DNA of 26,901 nt, taken from positions 1 to 26,901 of the forward strand of contig CAJUPX010000024.1 in assembly GCA_910588685.1 (NCBI GenBank), written 5' to 3'. The position numbers were made by a program, and so were the translations under genes. This stretch comes from an uncultured Christensenellaceae bacterium. Its GTDB lineage: Bacteria > Bacillota > Clostridia > Christensenellales > Borkfalkiaceae. The notes beneath the pieces were generated by a model. The model searched no databases. It was not told the origin of the DNA and was given only the letters and a program-made list of their open reading frames with translations. Shown here piece by piece: positions 14,936 through 22,720 of the stretch (position 1 is the stretch's first letter; each line of letters begins with the position of its first letter).

Positions 14936-16468
14936 TCAGCATTTAGGCAAACTTTTTTTCATTCTGATAAGCTCTATAAATATTTTAGCGGTTGTAAGAG
15001 CGTCGTCTATAGCCCTGTGGTGGTTAAACGTTATATTAAACTTATCGGCAACCGTATTGAGTTTATAGTTCGATAAAAACAAAAGCTCCTGCGACAGCGG
15101 AATTGTATCTATTATTTTACGTTCGAGATTATAACCGCACTGCGCGCAGTAATGCTCCACAAACTTATAGTCGAAGCCAGCTATATTGTGTCCCACAAGA
15201 ATACTGCCGTAACAGAACTTATAAAAATCGGGCATTACGTCCGCAAAAACAGGCGCGTCCGCAACCATTTCCTGCGTTATGCCGGTAAGATTGATTATTT
15301 CTTCGGACAGCCGTTTTTCCGGATTGATAAAGGTTGTAAAACTCTCCTTTATCTGACCGTCTATAACTTTAAAAGCGCCTATTTCTATAATCCTGTCCAT
15401 ATTCCCGCCGACCGGAGAACACATAAGCCCCGTTGTTTCCAAATCGAATACGACGAACGTTTTGCCTTTCAAACATTCGGGAACGGTTTTTCCGGTGAAC
15501 AAGTCGGTTTGCTCTATATCCACGTACGGCTGCGGAAAAACGTTGTGATAGTTAAGGGGAACAGGCTTGGAAGCTCTTTTCTCAGGCTCGAATCCCTCGG
15601 GAGTTTTGCCGTAATCGATAGTTTTAACTGTGTATCTGAGCCCGCCGTTATACTCCTCGTTTACCCCGGTGCAGACGATACTGTCACCCACTTTCAACTC
15701 GCGGATTTTCTCTTCGCTTTTCACGCGCGGGAAATACGTCACGTAAGCCGTTGCGGAGCCGTCGTTAAGCGCAAAATTGAAAAAACTGCGCTCCGTTCCC
15801 CTTTTGCTGGTATACTTGCGCTCGCGGATATCTTCTATTGTGCCGCAAACCACTATATCTTCGCCCGAAACCATATTCAAGTCCGCAAGATATATTGCCG
15901 ACTTCTGAATTTTATCGCCCTCGAAGTGCGTAAAATCACGTATGGAAAAAGTTCTGACGGGCGTTTCAAATTCTATTTCGTCTGGCGTTTCCTCTACTTC
16001 AAGGTCGGATAAGTCGCGCCCCGAACTTACCAACTCTCCGGAAAACTCCCCGCAGAAGCTCTTTTTAAGCTCCGAATTTACGGTGTTGCATAATCCGTCA
16101 GCGTTCAAAGACGGAGCAACGGCTATTTTATATGAAAATCCGCCGACTGTTTTTTCAACCGTAATATCGCCCGCAGACAAAGTACAGTAAACAGATTTTG
16201 ATTTAACGCTTATTATTTCGTCTATCTTTTTTTCAACCATTTTACAGTCCGGGGTAAGCTTGATAACGTCCACCTCAAACGTAAAATACGAGGGCACGTA
16301 CCTCCCCAGAATGCGTTCGGCAAGCGTTTTATCCTTGCCCGTAAATACCGTGTCGGTTACGAGTACGATTTTAACAAACGACCTCTTTGTAAAAACCGTA
16401 ACCGAACGGATTATGCAGCTGCGCAAGCCCTGCTGCTCTCTTAATTCCTTTAATATCTGTTCCGTCAT
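14936..16468 (-). CDS. PolC-like protein reduced to N-terminal, OB and 3'-5' exonuclease parts
   Basis: 510 residues against about 1400 or more for PolC. Residues 1-150 resemble the PolC N-terminal domain. About 195-295 is an OB-fold (FFNFALNDGSATAYVTYFPR, LKVGDSIVCTGVNEEYNGG). About 335-505 is a DEDDh exonuclease: FVVFDLETTGL (Exo I Asp and Glu), LVGHNIAGFD (Exo II) and HRAIDDALTTA (Exo III). The PHP and polymerase domains are absent, and the gene ends with a clean stop 18 bases before the rimP promoter. Its place between ispG and rimP is where full polC lies in many Clostridia. It is probably an active exonuclease, a repair or proofreading factor. Whether a full PolC exists elsewhere cannot be seen here. 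Confidence 0.85.
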   Translation of the reverse strand: MTEQILKELREQQGLRSCIIRSVTVFTKRSFVKIVLVTDTVFTGKDKTLAERILGRYVPSYFTFEVDVIKLTPDCKMVEKKIDEIISVKSKSVYCTLSAGDITVEKTVGGFSYKIAVAPSLNADGLCNTVNSELKKSFCGEFSGELVSSGRDLSDLEVEETPDEIEFETPVRTFSIRDFTHFEGDKIQKSAIYLADLNMVSGEDIVVCGTIEDIRERKYTSKRGTERSFFNFALNDGSATAYVTYFPRVKSEEKIRELKVGDSIVCTGVNEEYNGGLRYTVKTIDYGKTPEGFEPEKRASKPVPLNYHNVFPQPYVDIEQTDLFTGKTVPECLKGKTFVVFDLETTGLMCSPVGGNMDRIIEIGAFKVIDGQIKESFTTFINPEKRLSEEIINLTGITQEMVADAPVFADVMPDFYKFCYGSILVGHNIAGFDYKFVEHYCAQCGYNLERKIIDTIPLSQELLFLSNYKLNTVADKFNITFNHHRAIDDALTTAKIFIELIRMKKSLPKC

Positions 16469-16478
16469 AAATCCGCAC

Positions 16479-17528
16479 TTATTTTAAAAGCAAGTTAATT
16501 TGCCTGAAAAACTCCTCTTCGGCTTCCGCCGACGCAACTTTTTTTATAATTACGCCGTTTTTAAAAATAACGCAATAATCGCTTGCGCCAGCTATACCCA
16601 GGTCGCAGTCCTTCGCCTCGCCGGGTCCGTTGACAACGCAGCCCATTACGGCTATTTTCAGACTTTTGTTGAACGGCTCAACGTAGTCCGCAACTTTTTT
16701 GGCGAGCCCCATAGAGTTCCAGCCGCACCGACCGCAGGTAGGACAGGAAATCACGTTAACAAAGTTTTTATCAAGCCCCGCCGCACGCAAAATCGCGCGC
16801 GCGGCAACAACCTCTTTTACCGGGTCGTCGGTAATTGAAACACGCATAGTGTCACCTATACCGTCTAAAAGCAGCGCGCCGAGCGCAACCGCAGACTTGA
16901 CCGTAGCCGCCTTTTCCGTCCCCGCTTCGGTAACGCCGATATGCATAGGATATCCGCATTTTTCAGACAGCAGCCTGTACGCTTTTACGGTAAGAGCAAC
17001 GTCGGACGCCTTTACGGAAATTACTATATCGCTTATTCCGCGTTTTTCCAAAACCGCCACGTTTGACAGCGCGCTTTCAACGAGCGAGCGCTCGTTTTTG
17101 CCGTATTTTTCAAGAAAATGCTTTTCAACGCTGCCCGTGTTCGCGCCGACGCGCACAGGGATTTTATGAGCTTTCAAGCAATCGGCGACAAGTGAAATTT
17201 TGTCGTCGCCGCCTATATTTCCGGGGTTAATCCTAATTTTATCCGCGCCGTTTTCAATCGCGGCAACCGCAAGCCCCGCCGAAAAATGCACGTCGGCAAC
17301 GAGCGGAATTTTTATTTTGTCTTTTATGGCTCTTACGGCTATTGCATCGGCTTCGTTGAGAATAGAAACGCGCACTATTTCACAGCCCGCGTTTTCGAGA
17401 GATTTTATCTGGGCAACCGTCCTGTCCGTATCCGCAGTCCGCGCAGTGCACATAGACTGGATTTTAACGCTCTCGCCGCCGCCTATTACCGTACCGCCGA
17501 TATTGACTTTTTTGGTCGTTACGCTCAT
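16479..17528 (-). CDS. ispG: 4-hydroxy-3-methylbut-2-enyl diphosphate synthase
   Basis: 349 residues, the usual length of the short bacterial form. The N-terminal TIM barrel starts with VNIGGTVIGGGESVKIQSM and includes GCEIVRVS and DKIRINPGNIG. The C-terminal part has the [4Fe-4S] ligands in CPTCGRCGW, a third Cys in MGCVVNGPGEA and the catalytic Glu there. It carries out the penultimate step of the MEP isoprenoid pathway, using ferredoxin or flavodoxin. It overlaps the nrdR stop by 4 bases (ATGA), so it is transcribed from the nrdR promoter. Confidence 0.97.
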   Translation of the reverse strand: MSVTTKKVNIGGTVIGGGESVKIQSMCTARTADTDRTVAQIKSLENAGCEIVRVSILNEADAIAVRAIKDKIKIPLVADVHFSAGLAVAAIENGADKIRINPGNIGGDDKISLVADCLKAHKIPVRVGANTGSVEKHFLEKYGKNERSLVESALSNVAVLEKRGISDIVISVKASDVALTVKAYRLLSEKCGYPMHIGVTEAGTEKAATVKSAVALGALLLDGIGDTMRVSITDDPVKEVVAARAILRAAGLDKNFVNVISCPTCGRCGWNSMGLAKKVADYVEPFNKSLKIAVMGCVVNGPGEAKDCDLGIAGASDYCVIFKNGVIIKKVASAEAEEEFFRQINLLLK

Positions 17529-17983
17529 TTTTTACCGTCCATAAGCTTTTGAAGTTCTTCCATAAAACTCGATATATCCTTGAACGAACGGTAAACGCTG
17601 GCATAGCGCACGTAAGCAACTTCGTCATATTTGCGTATTTCGGTCATAACCATTTCGCCTATAGCTTTGGAGGAAATTTCCTGCTCCATAGAATTATATA
17701 CCTGCTTGGCTACGCTTGTTGCCATTTCGTCTATTTCGCTCATAGAAACAGGGCGTTTTTCACAGGATTTAATTATTCCGTTTTTGACCTTGCGGATATC
17801 GAACGCCTGGCGCATTCCGCTGTTTTTTACGACGAGAACGGGCGTGTCCTCGATAGTTTCGTATGTTGTGTAACGCTTACCGCATTTTACGCATTCTCTT
17901 CTGCGCCTTATAGTTCTGCCCTCATCGGCAGAACGGCTGTCGATAACCTTACTGTCCTCGCACCCGCAATATATACATTTCAT
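17525..17983 (-). CDS. nrdR: Transcriptional repressor NrdR
   Basis: 152 residues, the usual length. The zinc ribbon is CIYCG and CVKCGKRYTTYE with the basic stretch RTIRRRREC between. The ATP-cone domain starts at about residue 47 (VLVVKNSGMRQAFDIRKV) and binds ATP/dATP to sense nucleotide level. It represses ribonucleotide reductase genes. A NrdR-box-like palindrome lies inside its own promoter (18022-18037), so it probably controls itself and, through read-through, the genes that follow. AGAGGG lies 8 bases before the ATG. Confidence 0.97.
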   Translation of the reverse strand: MKCIYCGCEDSKVIDSRSADEGRTIRRRRECVKCGKRYTTYETIEDTPVLVVKNSGMRQAFDIRKVKNGIIKSCEKRPVSMSEIDEMATSVAKQVYNSMEQEISSKAIGEMVMTEIRKYDEVAYVRYASVYRSFKDISSFMEELQKLMDGKK

Positions 17984-18015
17984 AGCAGAGCCCTCTTTAT
18001 TGTATTTATTGGATA

Positions 18016-18044
18016 ATTATACCACAATATATTGTAATTGTAAA
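18016..18044 (-). promoter_or_regulatory. Promoter of nrdR
   Basis: On the - strand TTTACA (18044-18039), 17 bases, TATAAT (18021-18016). The -10 is a perfect consensus. The transcription start should lie near 18009, about 26 bases before the ATG. Confidence 0.78.
18022..18037 (-). promoter_or_regulatory. NrdR box inside the nrdR promoter spacer
   Basis: The - strand reads TTACAATATATTGTGG. The core CAATATATTG (18025-18034) fits the NrdR-box core CwATATATwG at every position and is a perfect palindrome. It fills the spacer between -35 and -10, where bound NrdR would block RNA polymerase. NrdR boxes normally come in pairs; I did not see a convincing second box nearby. Confidence 0.68.
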
Positions 18045-18094
18045 GTGAGCTTAAAACAAAATTTAAAAATGTTGCGCGCGGCGCGTAAAAATGC

Positions 18095-18122
18095 TTGCAT
18101 TTATTTTTTGATTTGTTATAAT
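18095..18122 (+). promoter_or_regulatory. Promoter of the tRNA gene
   Basis: TTGCAT (18095-18100), 16 bases, TATAAT (18117-18122). It ends 13 bases before the tRNA, as expected for a directly transcribed tRNA. Confidence 0.65.
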
Positions 18123-18135
18123 AATAAAGTCAGTT

Positions 18136-18211
18136 GCTACTGTGGCTCAGCTGGTAGAGCAGCTGATTCGTAATCAGCAGGTCGCCGGTTCGAATCCGGC
18201 CAGTAGCTCCA
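18136..18211 (+). tRNA. tRNA-Thr (anticodon CGU)
   Basis: A complete cloverleaf: acceptor GCTACTG with CAGTAGC, D-stem GCTC/GAGC, anticodon stem GCTGA/TCAGC around TTCGTAA (anticodon CGT at positions 34-36), T-stem GCCGG/CCGGC around TTCGAAT. The discriminator is T, and CCA is encoded (18209-18211). It reads the threonine codon ACG. It has its own promoter and terminator and is a single-gene unit. Confidence 0.95.
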
Positions 18212-18216
18212 AAAAG

Positions 18217-18244
18217 AGCGTTGCATAATTGCAGCGCTTTTTTT
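18217..18244 (+). terminator. Terminator of the tRNA-Thr transcript
   Basis: AGCGTTGCA (18217-18225) pairs with TGCAGCGCT (18230-18238), one G-T pair, loop TAAT, followed by a run of T to 18244. It starts 5 bases after the encoded CCA. Confidence 0.85.
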
Positions 18245-18321
18245 GTTCCATTTACAAGCGATAATGTTTTTAAAAATGCCGCTTGCGGGATTTTTTGTGT
18301 TTTTAAGACATATTTTATAAT

Positions 18322-18996
18322 ATGAAATTCAGACCGACGGCATTTTTTATATCTATCGCGGCGGCGATTGCCGCTACGGTTATGATTTGCGCTGGCGCGT
18401 TTGCCTGCCGCGGCGGAAAAATAGATTTTTGCGCTACCTATTATATTTTATATTATTCACGGCGCGACAACGCACAGTCTGCCAACGCGGTTGCCGCCGC
18501 GGTAAGCGACTTCGGCGGAGCCGGCTACGTATTCGAGTACGACGGAGAGTTTTTTGTTACCGTTTCCTGCTATTACTCCTTTGAAGAAGCCGACTCTGTG
18601 CGCGCAAGTTTAAAACGGCGCGATTTAGATTGCGAAATTCTTGAAATAGAGATTGACGCTCCACGCATTTCAGGCGGAAACAGAAACACGCAATTATATG
18701 CAGGAAATTTAAATACGCTGAACTCCCTTTCGCGTATGGCGTACGACTGCGCAAACTCGCTTGATACCGGCGCTATGAATCAAAGCGGCGCAAAAGGCGT
18801 TTTAAAAGATATTCAGAAGAGTTTAAGCACGTTGATAATCGCCAACAAAAACAACTATTTCGGCGGAGAGCTGTTAAGACTTAATACCCTATGCGAAAAT
18901 ATTATGGACGGACGGCTGTATTCTAAGCAGCTGAGAACCTTTCAGATAGCCGCCTGCGACACGATAATAAGCCTTTCCTGCGGCGGTAGATTTTAA
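18322..18996 (+). CDS. Putative membrane-anchored protein with a SPOR-like domain
   Basis: 224 residues; I do not recognise a named family. Residues 7-29 form one hydrophobic segment (a signal anchor or signal peptide). AFAC right after it is only a weak lipobox. Residues about 50-115 look like a SPOR domain: YVFEYDGEFFVTVSCYYSF, then EEADSVRASLKRRDLDCEI. SPOR domains bind septal peptidoglycan stripped of side peptides. The rest (120-224) is helical, with no motif I know. TATAAT directly abuts the ATG and there is no ribosome site, so the start is uncertain. The next gene is a polysaccharide deacetylase on the same strand, which fits a cell-envelope role. Function is inference. Confidence 0.65.
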   Translation: MKFRPTAFFISIAAAIAATVMICAGAFACRGGKIDFCATYYILYYSRRDNAQSANAVAAAVSDFGGAGYVFEYDGEFFVTVSCYYSFEEADSVRASLKRRDLDCEILEIEIDAPRISGGNRNTQLYAGNLNTLNSLSRMAYDCANSLDTGAMNQSGAKGVLKDIQKSLSTLIIANKNNYFGGELLRLNTLCENIMDGRLYSKQLRTFQIAACDTIISLSCGGRF

Positions 18997-19059
18997 AAGA
19001 CTGAAACAATAATTTTTTAACTTTGTTGTAAAAGTCTGGAAAGTGCGCAAAATAACGGT

Positions 19060-19791
19060 ATGAACAGAAATAACTTTACCGCGCTTTGCGCAACTTTTTT
19101 GATGTGCGCGATTATGATAGTCTTTTACGCCGGTTTTGCAGTAAACAGAAATCCGCTTGCCATTGCAGACGCGCAAACAATAAGCGCAGCGAACGAGGAC
19201 GATACTATTTCTAACGAAAAAGTAATATATCTTACGTTTGACGACGGACCCAGCGACAGAGTAACGCCCAAAATACTCGACGTTCTCATGGACGAGGGTG
19301 TAAAAGCCACGTTTTTTATAATAGGCAAAAACGCAGAAACGCGCAAATATCTTATCCGTCGCGAAATCGAAGAGGGGCACAGCGTTGCCGTGCACTCCTA
19401 TTCGCACGACTACAAGGAAATTTATTCGTGCCCGGAAAAACTCATAAAAGACATAGACAAATGCAATGCGGTAATAAAAGATATAACGGGGAAAAAATCT
19501 AAAATTTACCGCTTCCCCGGAGGGAGCTTCTGGCTGCGCGACGAACTTATTAAAGCCGTGACCGCACACGGAATGAGATACGTGGACTGGAACGCCTCCA
19601 CACGCGACGCGGAGCTTATAAACCCAACTCCCGCCGAGCTTTATAAAAGCGCGATAAATACGCCGGCGAACAGGGATTTGATTGTACTGCTCGCGCACGA
19701 CTCTACTACGAGGACCTCTACGGCGCAGGCGCTGCGGGATATTATTAAATATTATAAAAACCGCGGTTATTTATTTGCCACTTTTAAATAA
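19060..19791 (+). CDS. Polysaccharide deacetylase (CE4, NodB domain), membrane-anchored
   Basis: 243 residues. Residues 8-28 are a hydrophobic signal anchor. The NodB domain begins around 54 with all five CE4 motifs: TFDDGP (Asp-Asp), HSYSHDY (the two metal-binding His), YRFPGGSFW, DWNAS and VLLAHDS. It likely removes acetyl groups from peptidoglycan (PdaA/PgdA type) or another extracellular glycan, outside the membrane. Sporulation-specific PdaA and PdaB are close relatives, but I cannot decide between them. There is no clear ribosome site before the ATG. It is 63 bases behind the SPOR-like gene, so the two may be one unit. Confidence 0.9.
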   Translation: MNRNNFTALCATFLMCAIMIVFYAGFAVNRNPLAIADAQTISAANEDDTISNEKVIYLTFDDGPSDRVTPKILDVLMDEGVKATFFIIGKNAETRKYLIRREIEEGHSVAVHSYSHDYKEIYSCPEKLIKDIDKCNAVIKDITGKKSKIYRFPGGSFWLRDELIKAVTAHGMRYVDWNASTRDAELINPTPAELYKSAINTPANRDLIVLLAHDSTTRTSTAQALRDIIKYYKNRGYLFATFK

Positions 19792-19794
19792 ATT

Positions 19795-19820
19795 TACCCG
19801 CCCGGTTACCCGGGCGGGTA
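19795..19820. terminator. Strong GC hairpin between convergent genes (bidirectional terminator)
   Basis: TACCCGCCCGG (19795-19805) and CCGGGCGGGTA (19810-19820) are exact reverse complements with a 4-base loop. T-rich sequence follows on both strands (ATTAACTTTT on +, AATTTATTT on -). It separates the deacetylase gene from pyrE, which converge here. Confidence 0.82.
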
Positions 19821-19841
19821 TTAACTTTTCGGCAGCGTTTT

Positions 19842-20495
19842 TTATACGCCGTATTTGGCGCGGTATTCTTTCATTGCAGCAAGGTGTTCTTTACCGTCGA
19901 TTACTCCGTTTTCTATAGCCGATATAATATCAGCCATAGTCACAATAGAATAGACTTTTACGCCGAATTCACTGTAAACTTCCTGAACAGCCGACATATT
20001 ACTTTCAAGTCCGCGCTCCATTCGGTCCACGGATATAACCATTCCCGTTATCTCAACGTTTGCGGCGGCTTTAAGCTTGGGCAACATTTCCCTTAGTGCC
20101 TTGCCCGATGTCATAACGTCCTCTATGAGAATTACTTTTTCGCCGTCTTCAAGCTGTTTGCCAACGAAAAGTCCGCCCTCGCCGTGATCCTTTACCTCTT
20201 TACGGTCAAAACAATAGTACATATCTATACCGTGCTTGGAATAAAGCGAAACGGCAGCAGTTACCGCAAGAGGTATGCCTTTATAAGCGGGACCTACCAG
20301 CGTATCTGCTTTTAAGCCGTTTTCGGCTATACACTGCGCGTAATATTCGCCGAGCTTTGAAAGCTGCGCGCCTGATTTATAATTGCCCGTGTTTATAAAA
20401 TAGGGAGCTTTTCTGCCGCTTTTAAGCGTAAACCCGCCGAATTTCAAAACGCCGTTTTCCACCATAAATTTAATAAACTGCTCTTTATAAGTCAT
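19842..20495 (-). CDS. pyrE: Orotate phosphoribosyltransferase
   Basis: 217 residues, usual length. The PRPP-binding motif is VILIEDVMTSGKALREM (about 121-137), and GPAYKGIPLA and YFINTGNYKSG help bind orotate and PRPP. It turns orotate into OMP in the cytoplasm. It is the last gene of the pyr operon, preceded by AAGGAG and only 9 bases from pyrD. A strong hairpin follows it. Confidence 0.96.
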   Translation of the reverse strand: MTYKEQFIKFMVENGVLKFGGFTLKSGRKAPYFINTGNYKSGAQLSKLGEYYAQCIAENGLKADTLVGPAYKGIPLAVTAAVSLYSKHGIDMYYCFDRKEVKDHGEGGLFVGKQLEDGEKVILIEDVMTSGKALREMLPKLKAAANVEITGMVISVDRMERGLESNMSAVQEVYSEFGVKVYSIVTMADIISAIENGVIDGKEHLAAMKEYRAKYGV

Positions 20496-20504
20496 ATTTT
20501 CTCC

Positions 20505-21416
20505 TTAATTCATAGTAACAGTACCGACAATCTGATTGACGTCGGAAATATTATGACCGTCAAGCCACGCATTCATTTCGGAAATAATGCGCGGCATTGC
20601 GTTGGGGTCGGTAAAATTAGCGGTGCCCACCTGTACGGCGCGCGCGCCCGCCATCATAAACTCGATAGCGTCCGCGCCGCAGGTTATGCCGCCCATTCCT
20701 ATAACCGGAATTTTAACGGCGTTTACGACCTCATAGACCATTCTCACGGCAACAGGCTTTATTCCCGCGCCCGATACTCCGCCCGTATTGTTGGCGAGCA
20801 GCGGTTTTCGGCGTTCGATATCTATAACCATACCCGTCAGCGTGTTTATGAGCGACACGCAGTCCGCGCCGCCGTTCTGCGCCGCAAGAGCATTTTTTGC
20901 TATACTCTCCACATTAGGCGAAAGCTTTACCATAAGCGGCGTTTTTGTGAGCGGCTCTTTTGAAGTTTTAGTTACCGCCTCCACGCTTTCGGGCTGTATT
21001 CCGAAAGCCATACCGCCTTTTTTTACGTTGGGACAGGAAATATTGAGCTCGACCATATCGACAAGCCCGTTTAAACGTTTGCATATTTTACCGTAGTCTT
21101 CAAGCGTTCTGCCCGCCACGTTGGCTATTATTTTTACGCCGAGCTTTTTTAAAAACATCAAATCGTTTTCAATGAAATACTCAACGCCCGGGTTCTGCAG
21201 CCCTACGGCGTTCAAAATAATACTTTTTCCCTCGGCTATACGCGGCACTGCGTTGCCAAGCCTCGGTTCCAGGGTCATACCCTTTGTACTTATGCCGCCG
21301 ATTTGCGCAATATCGTAAATTTCGTTGTATTCTCTGCCGAAACCGAATGTACCGCTTGCCGCGATTACCGGGTTAGCGAACTTTACGCCGCATATTTCAA
21401 CCTGTAAATTTGCCAT
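20505..21416 (-). CDS. pyrD: Dihydroorotate dehydrogenase B, catalytic subunit
   Basis: 303 residues. FMN-binding TIM barrel with ASGTFGFG near the start, VELNISCPNVKKGG carrying the class 1 active-site Cys, and GMGGITCGADAIEFMMAGA at the phosphate site. With PyrK it forms the class 1B heterotetramer that passes electrons to NAD. GAGGA lies before the ATG. A long hairpin (21433-21468) lies in the 98-base gap upstream, the only large gap inside the operon. Confidence 0.96.
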   Translation of the reverse strand: MANLQVEICGVKFANPVIAASGTFGFGREYNEIYDIAQIGGISTKGMTLEPRLGNAVPRIAEGKSIILNAVGLQNPGVEYFIENDLMFLKKLGVKIIANVAGRTLEDYGKICKRLNGLVDMVELNISCPNVKKGGMAFGIQPESVEAVTKTSKEPLTKTPLMVKLSPNVESIAKNALAAQNGGADCVSLINTLTGMVIDIERRKPLLANNTGGVSGAGIKPVAVRMVYEVVNAVKIPVIGMGGITCGADAIEFMMAGARAVQVGTANFTDPNAMPRIISEMNAWLDGHNISDVNQIVGTVTMN

Positions 21417-21432
21417 AAATAATCCTCAGACC

Positions 21433-21468
21433 GACGGCGGCGAACAGTTTTTTAACTATTCTGCCGTC
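21433..21468 (-). repeat. Long hairpin in the gap before pyrD
   Basis: On the - strand GACGGC (21468-21463) pairs with GCCGTC (21438-21433), and inside it GAATAGTT (21461-21454) pairs with AACTGTTC (21449-21442), one wobble, loop AAAA. No T-run follows on the - strand, so it is not a terminator for the operon. It ends 17 bases before the pyrD ATG and could protect, process or modulate the mRNA between the membrane-protein gene and pyrD. Confidence 0.55.
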
Positions 21469-21514
21469 TTTCCGTTTTTTCCACACTTTGTACTTGCAAT
21501 ATTTAAGTTGACGC

Positions 21515-21952
21515 TCAGCCTCTCGGAGCGCTGCAGATTTCGCTTATTCGCTTTTCAGCTTCTTTAACTTTGGATATGTATTTAAGTTCTATTTTTCTGC
21601 CGTTAACGGTGAGTACCATTCCGCCCGTGCTTGCAACGCTGCCGTACCTGCCGCGCGTGAGCTTTAAAAGTATGTGAGAAATTTCTTCGGGCAGGCAGGA
21701 CGAACCGTCGGGAAAATGGAATTTACCGTCGGAGTAGGTTATGAGCGCCTGCGGCATTTTGATAAATTTTAAAATTTGCACAACTGCGGTTACAGCGAGT
21801 ATTGCGCCTACCGCAACGCCTATAACGATTGCGCCTGGCTCTCCGGCAACAAGACCTACGGCTATACCGCCGCCGATTAAAACCGCCGAGAGAACGGCTA
21901 CGACAATGTAGCCGGGTAACAGATTAGCTTTTTTTGCAACAATTTCTTCCAT
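21515..21952 (-). CDS. Unrecognised two-helix membrane protein in the pyr operon
   Basis: 145 residues. Start ATG at 21952, with AGAGGTGA at the right distance. Two hydrophobic segments, about 13-35 and 40-63, rich in Gly, Ala, Val and Ile. They are followed by a soluble domain of about 80 residues with beta-strand character (ALITYSDGKFHFPDGS, MVLTVNGRKIELKYI), similar in look to the PH-like domains of small membrane proteins. I do not recognise the family. It lies between pyrK and pyrD, which are usually adjacent. There is no link to pyrimidine synthesis in the sequence. Confidence 0.75.
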   Translation of the reverse strand: MEEIVAKKANLLPGYIVVAVLSAVLIGGGIAVGLVAGEPGAIVIGVAVGAILAVTAVVQILKFIKMPQALITYSDGKFHFPDGSSCLPEEISHILLKLTRGRYGSVASTGGMVLTVNGRKIELKYISKVKEAEKRISEICSAPRG

Positions 21953-21964
21953 AAAATCACCTCT

Positions 21965-22720
21965 TTATAATTCTATTTTATTAATATCGAACACCGGACC
22001 GTCTTTGCAGACCCGGGCGTTGCCTCCGACAGAAGTTTTACACACGCACACGAGGCACGCGCCTATACCGCACCCCATTCGCTCCTCCAAAGACACGTAA
22101 CAGGGAATATTTATATTATTTTCGGCAAGTTTTTTCTTTAAAACGCTGAGCATTACGGGCGGACCGCAAGCAATTATCACGTCGGGCTTTGTATTGCCGA
22201 AGTCGGCTAAAAACGCCTCCACCGCGTTGCCTTTAACGCCCGCGCTTCCGTCATCCGTCGTGACCGTCAGCGTTTTACTCTTTTCAAATTCGTTTAAAAG
22301 GCAGGCGCACGACTTGCTGCGGAAACCTATATACGAATAAAAATCTTTTTGCTTATAATTTTCGCGGATAACCGACAGCAAAGGGAAAATGCCCACTCCG
22401 CCGCCTATTACCGCCACCGATTTATATGCCGATACGTCGAAGCCGTTACCGAGAGGAAGCAGAACGTCAAGCTTATCGCCCGGTTTCACTTCGGTAAGTT
22501 TTTTTGTTCCGCCGCCCTTTACCTGATAGCAAAGCGAAATATCCCTGCCCTCGGCAATGCAGATACCGAGCGGTCTTCTTAAAAGATATTCTCCGCCTAC
22601 TGAAATATCCGCGAACTGTCCGCCGCGGATCTGCGCGGCTTCGGGCAGAGTAAGCGTTATCATATAGACGTTTTCGGCTATAACCGTATTGCTTTTGACT
22701 GTTGCGCGGTAGTCTTTCAT
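21965..22720 (-). CDS. pyrK: Dihydroorotate dehydrogenase B, electron transfer subunit
   Basis: 251 residues. Ferredoxin reductase fold: FAD-binding LLRRPLGIC, an NAD-binding GGGVGIFPLLSVI region, and at the C-terminus the [2Fe-2S] ligands in GCGIGACLVCVCKT with a fourth Cys in RVCKDGP. It passes electrons from PyrD FMN to NAD. It overlaps the pyrF stop by one base (TAATG). Its presence fits an anaerobic, NAD-linked pathway. Confidence 0.96.
   Translation of the reverse strand: MKDYRATVKSNTVIAENVYMITLTLPEAAQIRGGQFADISVGGEYLLRRPLGICIAEGRDISLCYQVKGGGTKKLTEVKPGDKLDVLLPLGNGFDVSAYKSVAVIGGGVGIFPLLSVIRENYKQKDFYSYIGFRSKSCACLLNEFEKSKTLTVTTDDGSAGVKGNAVEAFLADFGNTKPDVIIACGPPVMLSVLKKKLAENNINIPCYVSLEERMGCGIGACLVCVCKTSVGGNARVCKDGPVFDINKIEL

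Noticed and set aside
15152..16012. Long + strand open frame of 286 codons opposite the PolC-like gene
   Set aside because: The minus strand encodes intact exonuclease motifs; the antisense product is Phe/Tyr/Arg-rich without domain signs.
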